Source: JANPIX01 sp031425195 (GTDB lineage: Bacteria > Pseudomonadota > Alphaproteobacteria > Rhodobacterales > Rhodobacteraceae). Taken from it: DNA of 64,000 nt. Below are positions 23,240 to 32,368 of the stretch, in pieces. The notes under the pieces were generated by a model, which ran no database searches, had not been told where the DNA came from, and was given only the letters and a program-made list of their open reading frames with translations. The stretch spans positions 1 through 64,000 of the forward strand of contig JANPIX010000006.1 of the NCBI GenBank assembly GCA_031425195.1. The letters run 5' to 3'. Within the stretch, counting starts at the first letter, position 1; each line of letters opens with the position of its first letter. The position numbers and the translations under genes were made by a program.

Positions 23240-24865
23240 ATGGCACGCGAGGAATTCGACCACATCGTCGTTGGCGGTGGATCGGCGGGCTGTGTTGCCG
23301 CCGGGCGGCTGGTGGCAGATGGCGATCAGCGGGTGCTGCTGCTGGAAGGGGGTCATTCAAATCGCCACCCAATGCTCGACATGCCGCCGGGAATCTTCAA
23401 GATGATCAACGGCTCCAAGTTCATGCATTACCACACGACGGAACCGCAACCGCATCTGAACGGCAGGGCGCACGACATACCGCAGGCCAATGTGCTGGGC
23501 GGGGGGTCTTCGGTGAACGCGCAGGTCTACATGCGGGGGCGGCCATCGGACTATGACGCGTGGGACGCCGTGCTGCGGGGCAACAATGACGGGGCCGACT
23601 GGTCGTGGTCGGCGGTTCTGAAACATTTTCGCGGTATGGAAGATAACAACCGTCTGAACAACGATTTTCACGGCGTGGGCGGCCAGATGCAGGTGTCGGA
23701 CCCCGGCCATATCGATCAGATGTCCCGCTGGTTCGTGCAGGCCGTTCAAGGCATGGGCGAACCGTTCAATTCCGACTTCAACGGCCCGGCACAGCGGGGT
23801 GTCGGATTTTATCAGTTCATGAACCGGCATGGCAAACGGTCATCTGCCGCCTATGCGTTCCTGTCGCCGCTGGAAGGTGACCCGCGGCTGACCATTCGCC
23901 TGCAATCGCGGGTGGACCGCATCCTGATCGAAAACGGGCGTGCGGTTGGTGTGGTGTGGCGCGACAAGGGCGGTGCGGAACACCGCAGCTATGCACGGGG
24001 CGAGGTGATCATCACGGCAGGCGCGCTGATCACGCCAAAGCTGTTGATGCTGTCAGGGATCGGCCCGGCCGATCAGTTGCGCCAGCACGGCATCGCGGTT
24101 CAGGCCGATCTGCCGGGCGTGGGGCAAAACCTGATCGACCATCCCGAAGTTCCGATCATTGCAACCGCGAACGGGGCTTACGGCTATTTCCGGCAGGGCA
24201 ACGGGTGGCGGATGTTCCTGAACGGGTTGCAGTTCAAGGTGTTCAAGTCAGGCCGTATCCTTTCCGCCGGGGTGGAGGCCGGGGCCTTCGTCAACCCGAC
24301 AGACCCCACGGCGGAACCGACCATTCAGGCGTTCTGCGTGCCGATCGTCTATCTGGACCGCGATACCCTTAGCCTAGTTGAAAACACGCATGGCCTGACG
24401 GTCACGACCGTTGTGGTGAAACCAAAATCGCGCGGCGAGGTGACGCTTCGTTCGGCCAACCCGGACGACAAGCCGCGCGTCAGCCCGAACCTGTTGCACC
24501 ACCCCGATGACATGGCGGCCATGATTGCAGGACAGCGGTTTTTCATGCTGGCGTTCGAGACGGCCCCCCTTGCCGCGCATATCCGCAAACTGACAATTCC
24601 CGATCCGTCACGCCGCGACGACGCGGCACTTGCCGAACACTGCAAGCGGTTCGTCAAGACCAACTATCACCCGGCATCGACGGCCCGCATGGGGGCAGAT
24701 GGCGATCCGATGGCGGTGCTGGATTCACGGCTACGGGTGCGCGGGGTCGAAGGATTGCGCGTGGCGGACATGTCGGCGGTTCCCGACATCAACGCGGGCA
24801 ACACCAATGCGCCTGCGATGATGATGGGCGACCGTTGTGCGGATTTCGTGATGGGTCACAACTGA
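23240..24865 (+). CDS. GMC-family FAD-dependent oxidoreductase (choline dehydrogenase-like)
   Basis: 541-aa flavoenzyme oxidising an alcohol group. The N-terminal ADP-binding motif GGGSAGCVAAGRL, the GMC signature region LGGGSSVNAQVYMRG, the second signature ITAGALITPKLLMLSGIGP, and the C-terminal catalytic NYHPASTARMG with GNTNAP are present. No signal peptide is visible. GAAAGGA stands upstream of ATG 23240; an in-frame extension to 23174 overlaps the regulator. It follows the GntR-type gene directly and may supply the aldehyde or sugar acid for the divergently encoded dehydrogenase and enolase-superfamily enzyme. The true substrate is unknown. Confidence 0.87.
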   Translation: MAREEFDHIVVGGGSAGCVAAGRLVADGDQRVLLLEGGHSNRHPMLDMPPGIFKMINGSKFMHYHTTEPQPHLNGRAHDIPQANVLGGGSSVNAQVYMRGRPSDYDAWDAVLRGNNDGADWSWSAVLKHFRGMEDNNRLNNDFHGVGGQMQVSDPGHIDQMSRWFVQAVQGMGEPFNSDFNGPAQRGVGFYQFMNRHGKRSSAAYAFLSPLEGDPRLTIRLQSRVDRILIENGRAVGVVWRDKGGAEHRSYARGEVIITAGALITPKLLMLSGIGPADQLRQHGIAVQADLPGVGQNLIDHPEVPIIATANGAYGYFRQGNGWRMFLNGLQFKVFKSGRILSAGVEAGAFVNPTDPTAEPTIQAFCVPIVYLDRDTLSLVENTHGLTVTTVVVKPKSRGEVTLRSANPDDKPRVSPNLLHHPDDMAAMIAGQRFFMLAFETAPLAAHIRKLTIPDPSRRDDAALAEHCKRFVKTNYHPASTARMGADGDPMAVLDSRLRVRGVEGLRVADMSAVPDINAGNTNAPAMMMGDRCADFVMGHN

Positions 24866-24871
24866 CTTTTA

Positions 24872-26485
24872 TCAGGCGGAAAGTATCCCCTTGGTCAGAT
24901 CCATCAAAAGACGCGGCAGGATGCGAAAGCCATAATCGACGGCAATCCGTTCATAGGGTGTATGATAATCCCGGCCCCACGGACCAAGGTTCAAGGTCGG
25001 CACATTTGCGATGTCGCTGGCCGACAGTCCGACAAGCACATCCCAAGCAGGCGTCTGCCGCGCGAGGTCGGTGAATGCGTGGGTCTGCCCCTGACCGAAA
25101 AAGCTCATATCCGAGATGCCAGCGAAATAGGGGATGCAGCGCAGTGTGGTGCCGTAAAGAGCTGGCGCAGACGCCGCGACCGCCTGTGCCACCTTGTCAA
25201 TCGCCGGATCGGACAGATTGGTGGCAAGGTAAGGCACAGACCCCAGACCAAGCACAACCGCCGGCCCTGCGCGCCCCGACCTGTTCCACAGTGATGCTGT
25301 CAGTGCCTGACAGATGTCGGGCAGGCTGGCCCCGGTGGCCAGAAGACGCCGGGCATCTTTGGCTTGTTCGTTGTCGATATCGGGCCAGGCCATTCTCGTT
25401 TCGGCCAGAAGATCGGAATACAGGATGATCGGCACATCCTGCATCACGCCGGTGACGGATGGATCCGCGTGGAGCGCACGTTTGCGCAAGTCATGCAGGC
25501 AGGTTGTCAGCGCCTCACCGATCAGGGTGGCGACACGGGGCAGAACGCTGGCCGGATCGCGGGACATGTTGAGGACGCTCCAGATCGCAAAGGCCGTGGC
25601 GGGCGTGGTCACGTCATAGCCGGACTTGCCATCTTTCAGTGACAACAGGCTGACGGGCGTGCCTGGCGACGCGCCCTCGCTGTCCGTCAGTTCCGGTGCC
25701 CATTCAAGACGATGCGCAATTGCGCCCGCCAGAACGGCGGCGTTGATGCCGCGCAGGGGAAAACCGCTGTGAACCGGCGTGCCGATCACCAGTGCAGTGG
25801 GCAGAACCTTCCCCACAGTGCCAAGAGCCAGAACGCGGCCTTCGTCGCCGTCGCCGTCATCGGCAATGGCATCAAGATTGATGGCGGCCCGCAGTTGCAG
25901 CCCCCGTTCAGCCAGCAAGGCAGGCAGCGCCCGTGTTGCGCCACGCGCCCCGGCGGAGGCATTTTCTTCATCAGGAACGGCCAGAAACAACAGGTTGCCG
26001 GGCAAAGCCCCCGCGTCCATCAACCCGGCCATGCAGGCCAGACCAGCCGCCAACCCGGCCTTCATGTCAAGCAACCCGCGACCCGGCAGGAATTGCCCTG
26101 TTTCCAGATCGGTGCGGACCCGAGCCGCGCGCGTGCCTTGCGCTGCACCCGCGACCCGCGCCAGAAGGGCCGCCGTCAGGGCTTTGGGTTCTGTCGCCAC
26201 GGGCATCAGATCGCCGTAATCGGAGATGGTCACCGTATCATAATGACCTGTCAGCATCACTGTAGCCGACCCCGTTCCGCGCACCAAGGCAGCCACGCAA
26301 TGACGCGGATCGCCGTCGGCGACGGGAAAAGTCCAGATTTCCGCCGTGGGTGCCAGCCAGTCCAGCCCGCGCAGATAGTTGGCCAGCCACGGACCAAAGG
26401 CCGCCTCATCCGGCGTTCCGGTCACGCTTGGCTGGCGGGTGAAAGTGATGGCGAGATCGCGGCAAAGGCCCTGGATATCAAGCAT
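24872..26485 (-). CDS. M20-family metallopeptidase, RocB-like
   Basis: 537-aa member of the M20 amidohydrolases, closest in shape to the longer RocB (arginine-utilisation) branch. Metal-site blocks are LTGHYDTVTISDYGDLMP, RGLLDMKAGLAAGLA and AVPDEENASAGAR, with the later ISDMSFFG and GRDYHTPYER. Length exceeds ordinary M20 enzymes (about 400), as in RocB. ATG 26485 has GAAAGG 8 bp upstream. It converges with the GMC gene with only 6 bp between stops and has no obvious functional partner beside it; an amide or peptide bond is the expected target. Confidence 0.8.
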   Translation of the reverse strand: MLDIQGLCRDLAITFTRQPSVTGTPDEAAFGPWLANYLRGLDWLAPTAEIWTFPVADGDPRHCVAALVRGTGSATVMLTGHYDTVTISDYGDLMPVATEPKALTAALLARVAGAAQGTRAARVRTDLETGQFLPGRGLLDMKAGLAAGLACMAGLMDAGALPGNLLFLAVPDEENASAGARGATRALPALLAERGLQLRAAINLDAIADDGDGDEGRVLALGTVGKVLPTALVIGTPVHSGFPLRGINAAVLAGAIAHRLEWAPELTDSEGASPGTPVSLLSLKDGKSGYDVTTPATAFAIWSVLNMSRDPASVLPRVATLIGEALTTCLHDLRKRALHADPSVTGVMQDVPIILYSDLLAETRMAWPDIDNEQAKDARRLLATGASLPDICQALTASLWNRSGRAGPAVVLGLGSVPYLATNLSDPAIDKVAQAVAASAPALYGTTLRCIPYFAGISDMSFFGQGQTHAFTDLARQTPAWDVLVGLSASDIANVPTLNLGPWGRDYHTPYERIAVDYGFRILPRLLMDLTKGILSA

Positions 26486-26661
26486 GGCGCGGCCTTTCAT
26501 GACTGCCTTGTTGCACCTATGGCATATACGTCCTGCCCGCCCCGCGCAGCGGCAATTTCGCTTTCGGGCAGAACGGGCAAAGTCGGGCTTGCCCGCGACA
26601 GCATGTCACGGCAAGGTGACACGGGGCCAGCGATGCCCACCCCTGCCACCGGAAACCCTTA

Positions 26662-27318
26662 TTGCCCGACGCCCTTACCCTTTTTGCGGCGAAAGCGACT
26701 GCGACGGCCATCGGCCTTTTCGCGCGGGGTGTGACGGCTGTTCAGGCAGTGTGGGAGGGATGTGCGCCCGAACCGGTGCAACGCGTCTATTTTGCCAATC
26801 ACACAAGCAACGGTGATTTCGTTCTGGTGTGGACCGTGCTGCCCGACCTGATGAAGAAACAGACCCGCCCGGTGGCGGCCGCAGATTACTGGCTTACCAC
26901 GCGGCTGCGGGCCTTTCTGGGGCGTGAGGTGTTCAACGCCGTGCTGATCGACCGCAGGCCTGAAGCGCGGGATGTGGACCCCGTCGATCAGATGATCGGG
27001 GCGCTGGATCAGGGTGCGTCGCTGATCCTGTTCCCCGAGGGGAAACGCAACACCACGGAACAGCCGCTTTTGCCGTTCAAGACCGGCTTGTTCCATCTGG
27101 CGCGGCAAAGGCCGGAGGTTGATCTGGTGCCGGTCTGGATCGCCAATTTAAACCGGGTGATGCCAAAGGGCGAAGTGATCCCGGTGCCGCTGGTCTGCAC
27201 GGTGACATTTGGTACGCCGATCCACATCGCCGAGCGCGAGGAAAAGGCGGTGTTTCTGGCACGGGCCGAGGCCGCATTGGTGGCGCTTGCCCCCGCAGGG
27301 GCAAGGGGGGCGCTGTGA
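26662..27318 (+). CDS. 1-acyl-glycerol-3-phosphate acyltransferase-like protein (PlsC family)
   Basis: 218-aa membrane-associated acyltransferase. The catalytic HX4D motif is NHTSNGD and the acyl-acceptor motif is ILFPEGKRN. These fit transfer of an acyl group to lysophosphatidate or a similar acceptor. The start is a TTG at 26662 with GGAAA seven bases upstream. It is shorter than typical PlsC (about 240) and begins a tight operon: its stop overlaps the CdsA-like gene (GTGA), which in turn overlaps the CDP-alcohol transferase. Confidence 0.82.
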   Translation: MPDALTLFAAKATATAIGLFARGVTAVQAVWEGCAPEPVQRVYFANHTSNGDFVLVWTVLPDLMKKQTRPVAAADYWLTTRLRAFLGREVFNAVLIDRRPEARDVDPVDQMIGALDQGASLILFPEGKRNTTEQPLLPFKTGLFHLARQRPEVDLVPVWIANLNRVMPKGEVIPVPLVCTVTFGTPIHIAEREEKAVFLARAEAALVALAPAGARGAL

Positions 27319-28259
27319 CGGGGGCGAACGGCGATCTTTTGGTGCTGTTGATCGGGCTAGGCGGGGTGCTTGTCGCCGCGTCGGGTGCGGGTTGGCTGCT
27401 GGCGCGGACAAAAGGGCGCAATCATCCGGGTGTCGATAATCTGATCACGCGCGTCAATGCGTGGTGGGTGATGGTCGTCGTGCTTGGCCTTGCACTGGTG
27501 TTCGGGCATGGCGGGGCGGTGGTTCTGTTCGCCTTGTGCTCGTTCGCTGCGCTGCGGGAATTCGTCACGCTGACAGACACCCGGCGGGCCGACCACTGGG
27601 CCGTGGCGGCGGCCTTTTTCGTCGTGATCCCCGCGCAGTACTGGTTCGTCTGGGATGCATGGTACGGCGTGTATTCCATCCTGATTCCCGTCTATGCCTT
27701 TTTGCTGCTGCCCATCCTCGTGGCCGTGCGTGGCGAAACCAGCCGGTTTCTGAGCCGTATCGCAGAACTGCAGTGGGCGCTGATGGTCTGCGTGTTTTGC
27801 GTGAGCCATGTGCCCGCCCTGCTGTCCCTGCAGATTCCGGGGTTCGAGGGGCGCAATGTCCTGCTCATCGCGTTCCTTGTCGTGGTTGTTCAAGGGTCTG
27901 ACGTTGCCCAGTATATCTGGGGCAAGCTGTTCGGGCGCACCAAGATCGCGCCGAATCTTTCACCGTCCAAGACATGGGAAGGGTTTGTCGGCGGCGCGCT
28001 GTCGGCAGTGCTGATCGGTGCCGCGCTGTCGTGGCTGACACCGTTCACGCCGTTGCAGGCGGGGGGGCTTGCGCTTGTCATCGTGATCATGGGATTTTTC
28101 GGCGGGCTGGTGATGTCTGCCATTAAAAGGGACAGGGGCGTCAAGGATTGGGGCCACCTGATTGCCGGGCATGGCGGGTTCATTGACAGGCTTGATTCGG
28201 TGATCTTTTCCGCACCGGTCTTTTTTCATCTGACACGGTACTTCTGGAGCGTGACATGA
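27315..28259 (+). CDS. Phosphatidate cytidylyltransferase (CdsA family)
   Basis: 314-aa polytopic inner-membrane enzyme making CDP-diacylglycerol from CTP and phosphatidate. The CdsA signature is unmistakable: NLSPSKTWEGFVGG followed by KRDRGVKDWGHLIAGHGGFIDRLDS, about residues 215-300. Starts with GTG overlapping the acyltransferase stop and ends overlapping the next ATG (ATGA). Alphaproteobacteria usually also carry a housekeeping cdsA near uppS/dxr, so this is probably a second, accessory copy; that cannot be seen from the window. Confidence 0.88.
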   Translation: MTGANGDLLVLLIGLGGVLVAASGAGWLLARTKGRNHPGVDNLITRVNAWWVMVVVLGLALVFGHGGAVVLFALCSFAALREFVTLTDTRRADHWAVAAAFFVVIPAQYWFVWDAWYGVYSILIPVYAFLLLPILVAVRGETSRFLSRIAELQWALMVCVFCVSHVPALLSLQIPGFEGRNVLLIAFLVVVVQGSDVAQYIWGKLFGRTKIAPNLSPSKTWEGFVGGALSAVLIGAALSWLTPFTPLQAGGLALVIVIMGFFGGLVMSAIKRDRGVKDWGHLIAGHGGFIDRLDSVIFSAPVFFHLTRYFWSVT

Positions 28260-28978
28260 CGGATGCAGTCGAAGACAGGATCAGACAGGCGATGATCGAA
28301 ACCCCGGACCCGTTGGTGGAGCCGGCAAAGCCCGCCATCACCGGGCGCAGGCCGATTGCCAGCCGCCAGACGGATGTGGCAAAATGGGCGGCCCAGTCGC
28401 TCGTGAACAGTGGCGTCACGCCCAACCAGATTTCCATGGCCAGCATCGGTGCCGCCTTCGCGGCCTTTCTGCTGTTGTGGGGCGCCGGGCAGGTATCAAA
28501 CACGCCGGGGCGCGGGTTTCTGTTGGTGCTGGCGGCAGCCATGGTGCAGGGCCGTCTGCTGTGCAACCTGCTGGACGGCATGGTGGCGGTTGAGGGTGGC
28601 AAGGCAGAACCGGACGGACCTTTCTGGAACGAAGCGCCCGACCGCGTGGCCGATATTCTGATCCTTGGCGGCGTCGGACTGGCAGTGGGGCATCCCGGCC
28701 TTGGCTTTCTGGCCGCCGCGCTGGCCATCTGCACCGCCTATGTGCGCGAACTTGGCCGCGCCAACGGGGCAGCACCCAATTACAGCGGGCCCATGGCAAA
28801 ACAGCATCGGATGGCCGTGGTGACAGGTGCGCTTGTCCTGTCGGCGTTTTGGCCGATCTGGGGGACGGGTGCGGTCTGGGTGTTGTGGGCAGGACTTTGG
28901 GTGGTGGTTCTGGGCACGGCAGTTACGGTTGGCCTGCGTGCCTGGACATTGATCGAATGGATGCGGGGGCGGAAGTGA
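28256..28978 (+). CDS. CDP-alcohol phosphatidyltransferase family protein with altered motif
   Basis: 240-aa membrane protein of the CDP-alcohol phosphotransferase class, expected to join a CDP-linked lipid to an alcohol. The canonical motif D-x2-DG-x2-AR-x8-G-x3-D-x3-D appears here as N-x2-DG-x2-AV-x8-G-x3-N-x3-D (NLLDGMVAV through NEAPD). The first and third Asp are Asn and the Arg is Val, while the second Asp and the last (catalytic) Asp remain. Three or more membrane segments follow. ATGA overlap with the CdsA-like gene suggests a joint pathway making an unusual phospholipid. The product is unknown. Confidence 0.8.
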   Translation: MTDAVEDRIRQAMIETPDPLVEPAKPAITGRRPIASRQTDVAKWAAQSLVNSGVTPNQISMASIGAAFAAFLLLWGAGQVSNTPGRGFLLVLAAAMVQGRLLCNLLDGMVAVEGGKAEPDGPFWNEAPDRVADILILGGVGLAVGHPGLGFLAAALAICTAYVRELGRANGAAPNYSGPMAKQHRMAVVTGALVLSAFWPIWGTGAVWVLWAGLWVVVLGTAVTVGLRAWTLIEWMRGRK

Positions 28979-28993
28979 CGGGGCGGGGTTTGC

Positions 28994-30709
28994 CTACCCT
29001 ATAAGCTCGAACCGATCCACATCCACCATGCCCATGTCGGTGATCTTGAGATGCGGGATTACCGGCAGGCACAGGAATGCCAGTTGCAGGAAGGGTTCTT
29101 CCAGCGTCACGCCAAGTGACCTTGCGGCGGCGCGCAGGGCGACAAGCGCATCCTTCACCTCCTCGAACGGCTGAAGGCTCATCAGGCCCGCCACGGGCAG
29201 CGACAGTTCTGCCAGCACCTGCCCGCCCGCCACGACGACGAACCCGCCTTCGATCTGCCCCAGCCGTGTGACAGCCAGCGCCATGTCGGCATAATCGGCA
29301 CCCACGACGGCGATGTTGTGATGATCGTGGCAGACCGTCGAGGCGATGGCCCCCCGGGTCAGACCAAAGCCTTTGACGAACCCCGTGGCGCGGTTGCCGT
29401 TGACCCCGTGGCGTTCGATGACGGCAATCTTCACAAGGTCGCGTTCGGGATCGGGGTGTTTGTCGCCATCGCGGGGCGCGATGTCGAAGGTCAGATGTTC
29501 GGTAATGATCTTGCCGGGCAGAATACCGACAACGGGCGTTTCTGCCCGATTGCCGCCTGTGCGAAAATCGGCCGCTGTCACCTTTGGCGCCTTTACCGAC
29601 TGCCGGGCCACGGACGCGGTTTTCGCGCGGGCGGCAAAGGCCGCAGCGTCAGCCACCACGCCCCCGGCCATGACAAGCGAGGCGCGGCAGGATTGAAGCC
29701 CATCAATCACCACGATATCGGCGCGTTTTCCCGGGGCGATCAGACCGCGATCCTTCAAACCGAACGCTTCAGCCGCCGACAGCGAGGCCGCCCGGTAGAC
29801 GGCAAGGGGAGGGCAGCCGAGTGCAATGGCGGTGCGGATCATGTAATCCAGATGCCCGTGTTCGAAGATGTCGAGCGGATTGCGGTCGTCGGTGCAGAAG
29901 GCGATATAGGGGGAATGACGTTCGGTAATCAGCGAAGCCAGCGCATGAAGATCCTTGCTGACCGACCCTTCGCGGATCAGAAGGCGCATGCCCTTGCGCA
30001 GTTTTTCCAAGCCTTCTTCCGCCGTTGTCGCCTCATGTTCTGTCCGGATGCCTGCACTGATGTAGCCGTTCAGGTCATTTCCGCGCAGAAGGGGCGCGTG
30101 GCCGTCGATGTGACGGCCGCGAAATGCCTCCAGCTTGTCCAGGCACGCGGGGTCTTTCATCAGAACGCCCGGATAGTTCATGAATTCCGCGAGGCCGATG
30201 ACACCGGGGTGGTCCATCAGGGGCACAAGATCAGCAGCCGACAGGTGCGCGCCGGTGGTTTCCATGTGGGTTGACGGCACGCAGGACGACAGGTTGACGC
30301 GAATGTCCATGACGGTTTGCGCGGCGCAGTCGAGGAAGTAGCGTATTCCCGTCAAACCGCAGACATTGGCAATTTCATGCGGGTCGCAGATGGCAGTCGT
30401 CACCCCGCGCGGCGTAACGCACCGGTCGAATTCGTGCGGTGTCACCAGACTGCTTTCAATGTGCAGATGGGTATCGATAAAGCCGGGGACCAGAATCTTG
30501 CCCGATACGTCGATCACCTGCCGCCCTTCATAGGTGCCAAAGACGCCGACGATGGTGTCGCCGCAGATCGCCACATCGCTTTCGACCAGATCGCCCGTGA
30601 CAAGATCGAACACCCGCCCGCCGCGCAGGACGATGTCGGCAGGCACAAGGCCGCGTCCCTGATCAATCAGATCGGCAAGTGGACGGTTCTGGGGGCGGGG
30701 GCGATGCAT
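28994..30709 (-). CDS. ade: Adenine deaminase
   Basis: 571-aa metal-dependent amidohydrolase converting adenine to hypoxanthine plus ammonia in purine salvage. The metal-site motif DTHLHIESSLVTP, the DPHEIANVCG block, GHAPLLRGNDLNGY, and CTDDRNPLDI, together with the C-terminal CHDHHNIAVVGAD, identify the Ade family, and length is typical. ATG 30709 is used. It converges with the phospholipid operon and is divergent from a DMT-family transporter; no purine-transport gene lies beside it. Confidence 0.92.
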   Translation of the reverse strand: MHRPRPQNRPLADLIDQGRGLVPADIVLRGGRVFDLVTGDLVESDVAICGDTIVGVFGTYEGRQVIDVSGKILVPGFIDTHLHIESSLVTPHEFDRCVTPRGVTTAICDPHEIANVCGLTGIRYFLDCAAQTVMDIRVNLSSCVPSTHMETTGAHLSAADLVPLMDHPGVIGLAEFMNYPGVLMKDPACLDKLEAFRGRHIDGHAPLLRGNDLNGYISAGIRTEHEATTAEEGLEKLRKGMRLLIREGSVSKDLHALASLITERHSPYIAFCTDDRNPLDIFEHGHLDYMIRTAIALGCPPLAVYRAASLSAAEAFGLKDRGLIAPGKRADIVVIDGLQSCRASLVMAGGVVADAAAFAARAKTASVARQSVKAPKVTAADFRTGGNRAETPVVGILPGKIITEHLTFDIAPRDGDKHPDPERDLVKIAVIERHGVNGNRATGFVKGFGLTRGAIASTVCHDHHNIAVVGADYADMALAVTRLGQIEGGFVVVAGGQVLAELSLPVAGLMSLQPFEEVKDALVALRAAARSLGVTLEEPFLQLAFLCLPVIPHLKITDMGMVDVDRFELIG

Positions 30710-30826
30710 GAGGAACCTTCGTCACAGTTGCGAAACCAGCAAACCGGAATGCGCCGGAAAGTCCAGACTTGGCTTGCAAGGCGGCGGGAAGGATGATCCA
30801 TCTGGGTGCATCCAAAGGTTTCCCAG

Positions 30827-31747
30827 ATGCGCCCCCTTCGCGGAATTTGCCTAAAGATCGGGTCAGTCCTGATCTTCATTGTCATGGCGTCGCTGATCAA
30901 GGCAACGGCCCAGCATGTGCCGCCCGGACAGGCGGTGTTCTTCAGGTCATTCTTTGCGATTCCGGTGATCATCGCGTGGCTTGTCATGCGCCGGGAACTG
31001 GCCACGGGGTTCCGAGTGACGCAGCCGATGGGTCATGTCTGGCGCGGCGTCGTGGGAACGACGGCCATGGGGCTTGGGTTTGCCGGGCTGGCCTATCTGC
31101 CCCTGCCCGAAGTGACGGCCATCGGCTATGCCGCGCCACTTCTGACAGTGGTTTTTGCCGCGATGTTTCTGGGCGAAGAGGTTCGGGCCTTTCGTATCGG
31201 TGCCGTGGTTCTGGGCATGGTGGGCGTGATGATCGTGATCTGGCCCCGGCTGACCGTGGTGCCCGGCGCTGCGGGTCAGGCGGAAACACTGGGGGCGATG
31301 CTGGTGCTGGGCGGGGCGGTGTTTGCGGCGCTGGCGCAGGTGTTCGTGCGCAAACTGGTGAACACCGAAAAGACCCCGGCCATCGTGTTCTACTTTTCGC
31401 TGACCGCCACTTGCCTGTCGCTTGTCACCATGCCGTTTGGCTGGGTATGGCCGACACCGTTCGAGACGGTGCTTTTGGTCAGCGCCGGGCTGATGGGCGG
31501 GCTGGGGCAGATCCTTCTCACCTCCAGCTACCGCGAGGCGGATGCGTCGCTTGTGGCACCGTTCGATTATGCGTCGATGATCTTTGCGCTGCTGATCGGG
31601 TATTTCGTGTTTGCCGAAATCCCTACCTGGACCATGCTTGGCGGGGCGACACTGGTCATTCTGGCGGGCATCCTGATCATCTGGCGCGAACACCAGCTGG
31701 GGCTGAAGCGCGCACGGCAGCGCAAGGCGATGACGCCGCAGGGTTAG
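30827..31747 (+). CDS. DMT-superfamily transporter, EamA type
   Basis: 306-aa inner-membrane protein with two EamA repeats, about ten transmembrane helices. ATG 30827 follows AAAGG by eight bases; a GTG at 30806 is also in frame. Typical features are FRSFFAIPVIIAWLV in the first repeat and the paired Gly-rich helices (TTAMGLGFAGLAYLPLPEVTA). EamA proteins export metabolites such as amino acids, purines or drugs; divergence from adenine deaminase hints at, but does not show, a purine link. Confidence 0.85.
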   Translation: MRPLRGICLKIGSVLIFIVMASLIKATAQHVPPGQAVFFRSFFAIPVIIAWLVMRRELATGFRVTQPMGHVWRGVVGTTAMGLGFAGLAYLPLPEVTAIGYAAPLLTVVFAAMFLGEEVRAFRIGAVVLGMVGVMIVIWPRLTVVPGAAGQAETLGAMLVLGGAVFAALAQVFVRKLVNTEKTPAIVFYFSLTATCLSLVTMPFGWVWPTPFETVLLVSAGLMGGLGQILLTSSYREADASLVAPFDYASMIFALLIGYFVFAEIPTWTMLGGATLVILAGILIIWREHQLGLKRARQRKAMTPQG

Positions 31748-31762
31748 GCGTGCAGCCAGACT

Positions 31763-32368
31763 TCAGGGCGTGATCCACAAATCCGGTGCACGTGACCCTG
31801 CGATGACGCGGCGGATGTTCGGCATGTCATTGCCGTCGATCCATGCACGCGCCTCGGCCGGGGTCTTGCCGTGATGCGCCCAGCGGGCAAGCAACCTGCG
31901 GTCAAGTTCCGCTTCGTCAACTTTGATCATGGCTGTCAGATCGAACAGACCGTGAAGCATTGTCCAAGGCGGTTCGTTCAACAGCAGATAGTTGCCTTCG
32001 ACGATCAGCAGACGGTCGGCGTCCGTGACGATATCAGCCCCCGCGCGGGACAGTTCCAGATCGCGGTCGAACAGGGGAATGGCAACCTCGCCGCCCGCGC
32101 GCAGGCGGCCCATCAGGTGCAGGAAACCTGCAACGTCAAAGGTTTCGGGTGCACCCTTGCGACTGCGCTGACCGCGCGCGACAAGCACGGCGTCGTCATA
32201 GTGAAAGCCGTCCATCGGCACTGCCCGCGCGCCCGGCCCCAGTTCGGCCACGACGGCGGCGGCAAGGGTGGATTTGCCCGCCCCCGGCGGCCCTGCAATG
32301 GCCGTGATAAAGCGCGCGTCTGTTGGCGCGCGCCGCAGGATTTCGGCCGCAAACTCCGCCGCCGTCAT
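31763..32368 (-). CDS. FrcK-like P-loop kinase
   Basis: 201-aa P-loop protein of the uridine kinase/phosphoribulokinase-like group. Walker A is GPPGAGKST; the acceptor region is PMDGFHYDD and the conserved LIVEGNYLLL block follows. It overlaps the stop of the ABC ATPase gene (ATGA) as the last gene of the fructose import operon, where rhizobial frc loci carry frcK. A sugar or nucleoside kinase role is inferred from family and place; it is not required in FrcBCA-mediated uptake itself. Confidence 0.8.
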   Translation of the reverse strand: MTAAEFAAEILRRAPTDARFITAIAGPPGAGKSTLAAAVVAELGPGARAVPMDGFHYDDAVLVARGQRSRKGAPETFDVAGFLHLMGRLRAGGEVAIPLFDRDLELSRAGADIVTDADRLLIVEGNYLLLNEPPWTMLHGLFDLTAMIKVDEAELDRRLLARWAHHGKTPAEARAWIDGNDMPNIRRVIAGSRAPDLWITP

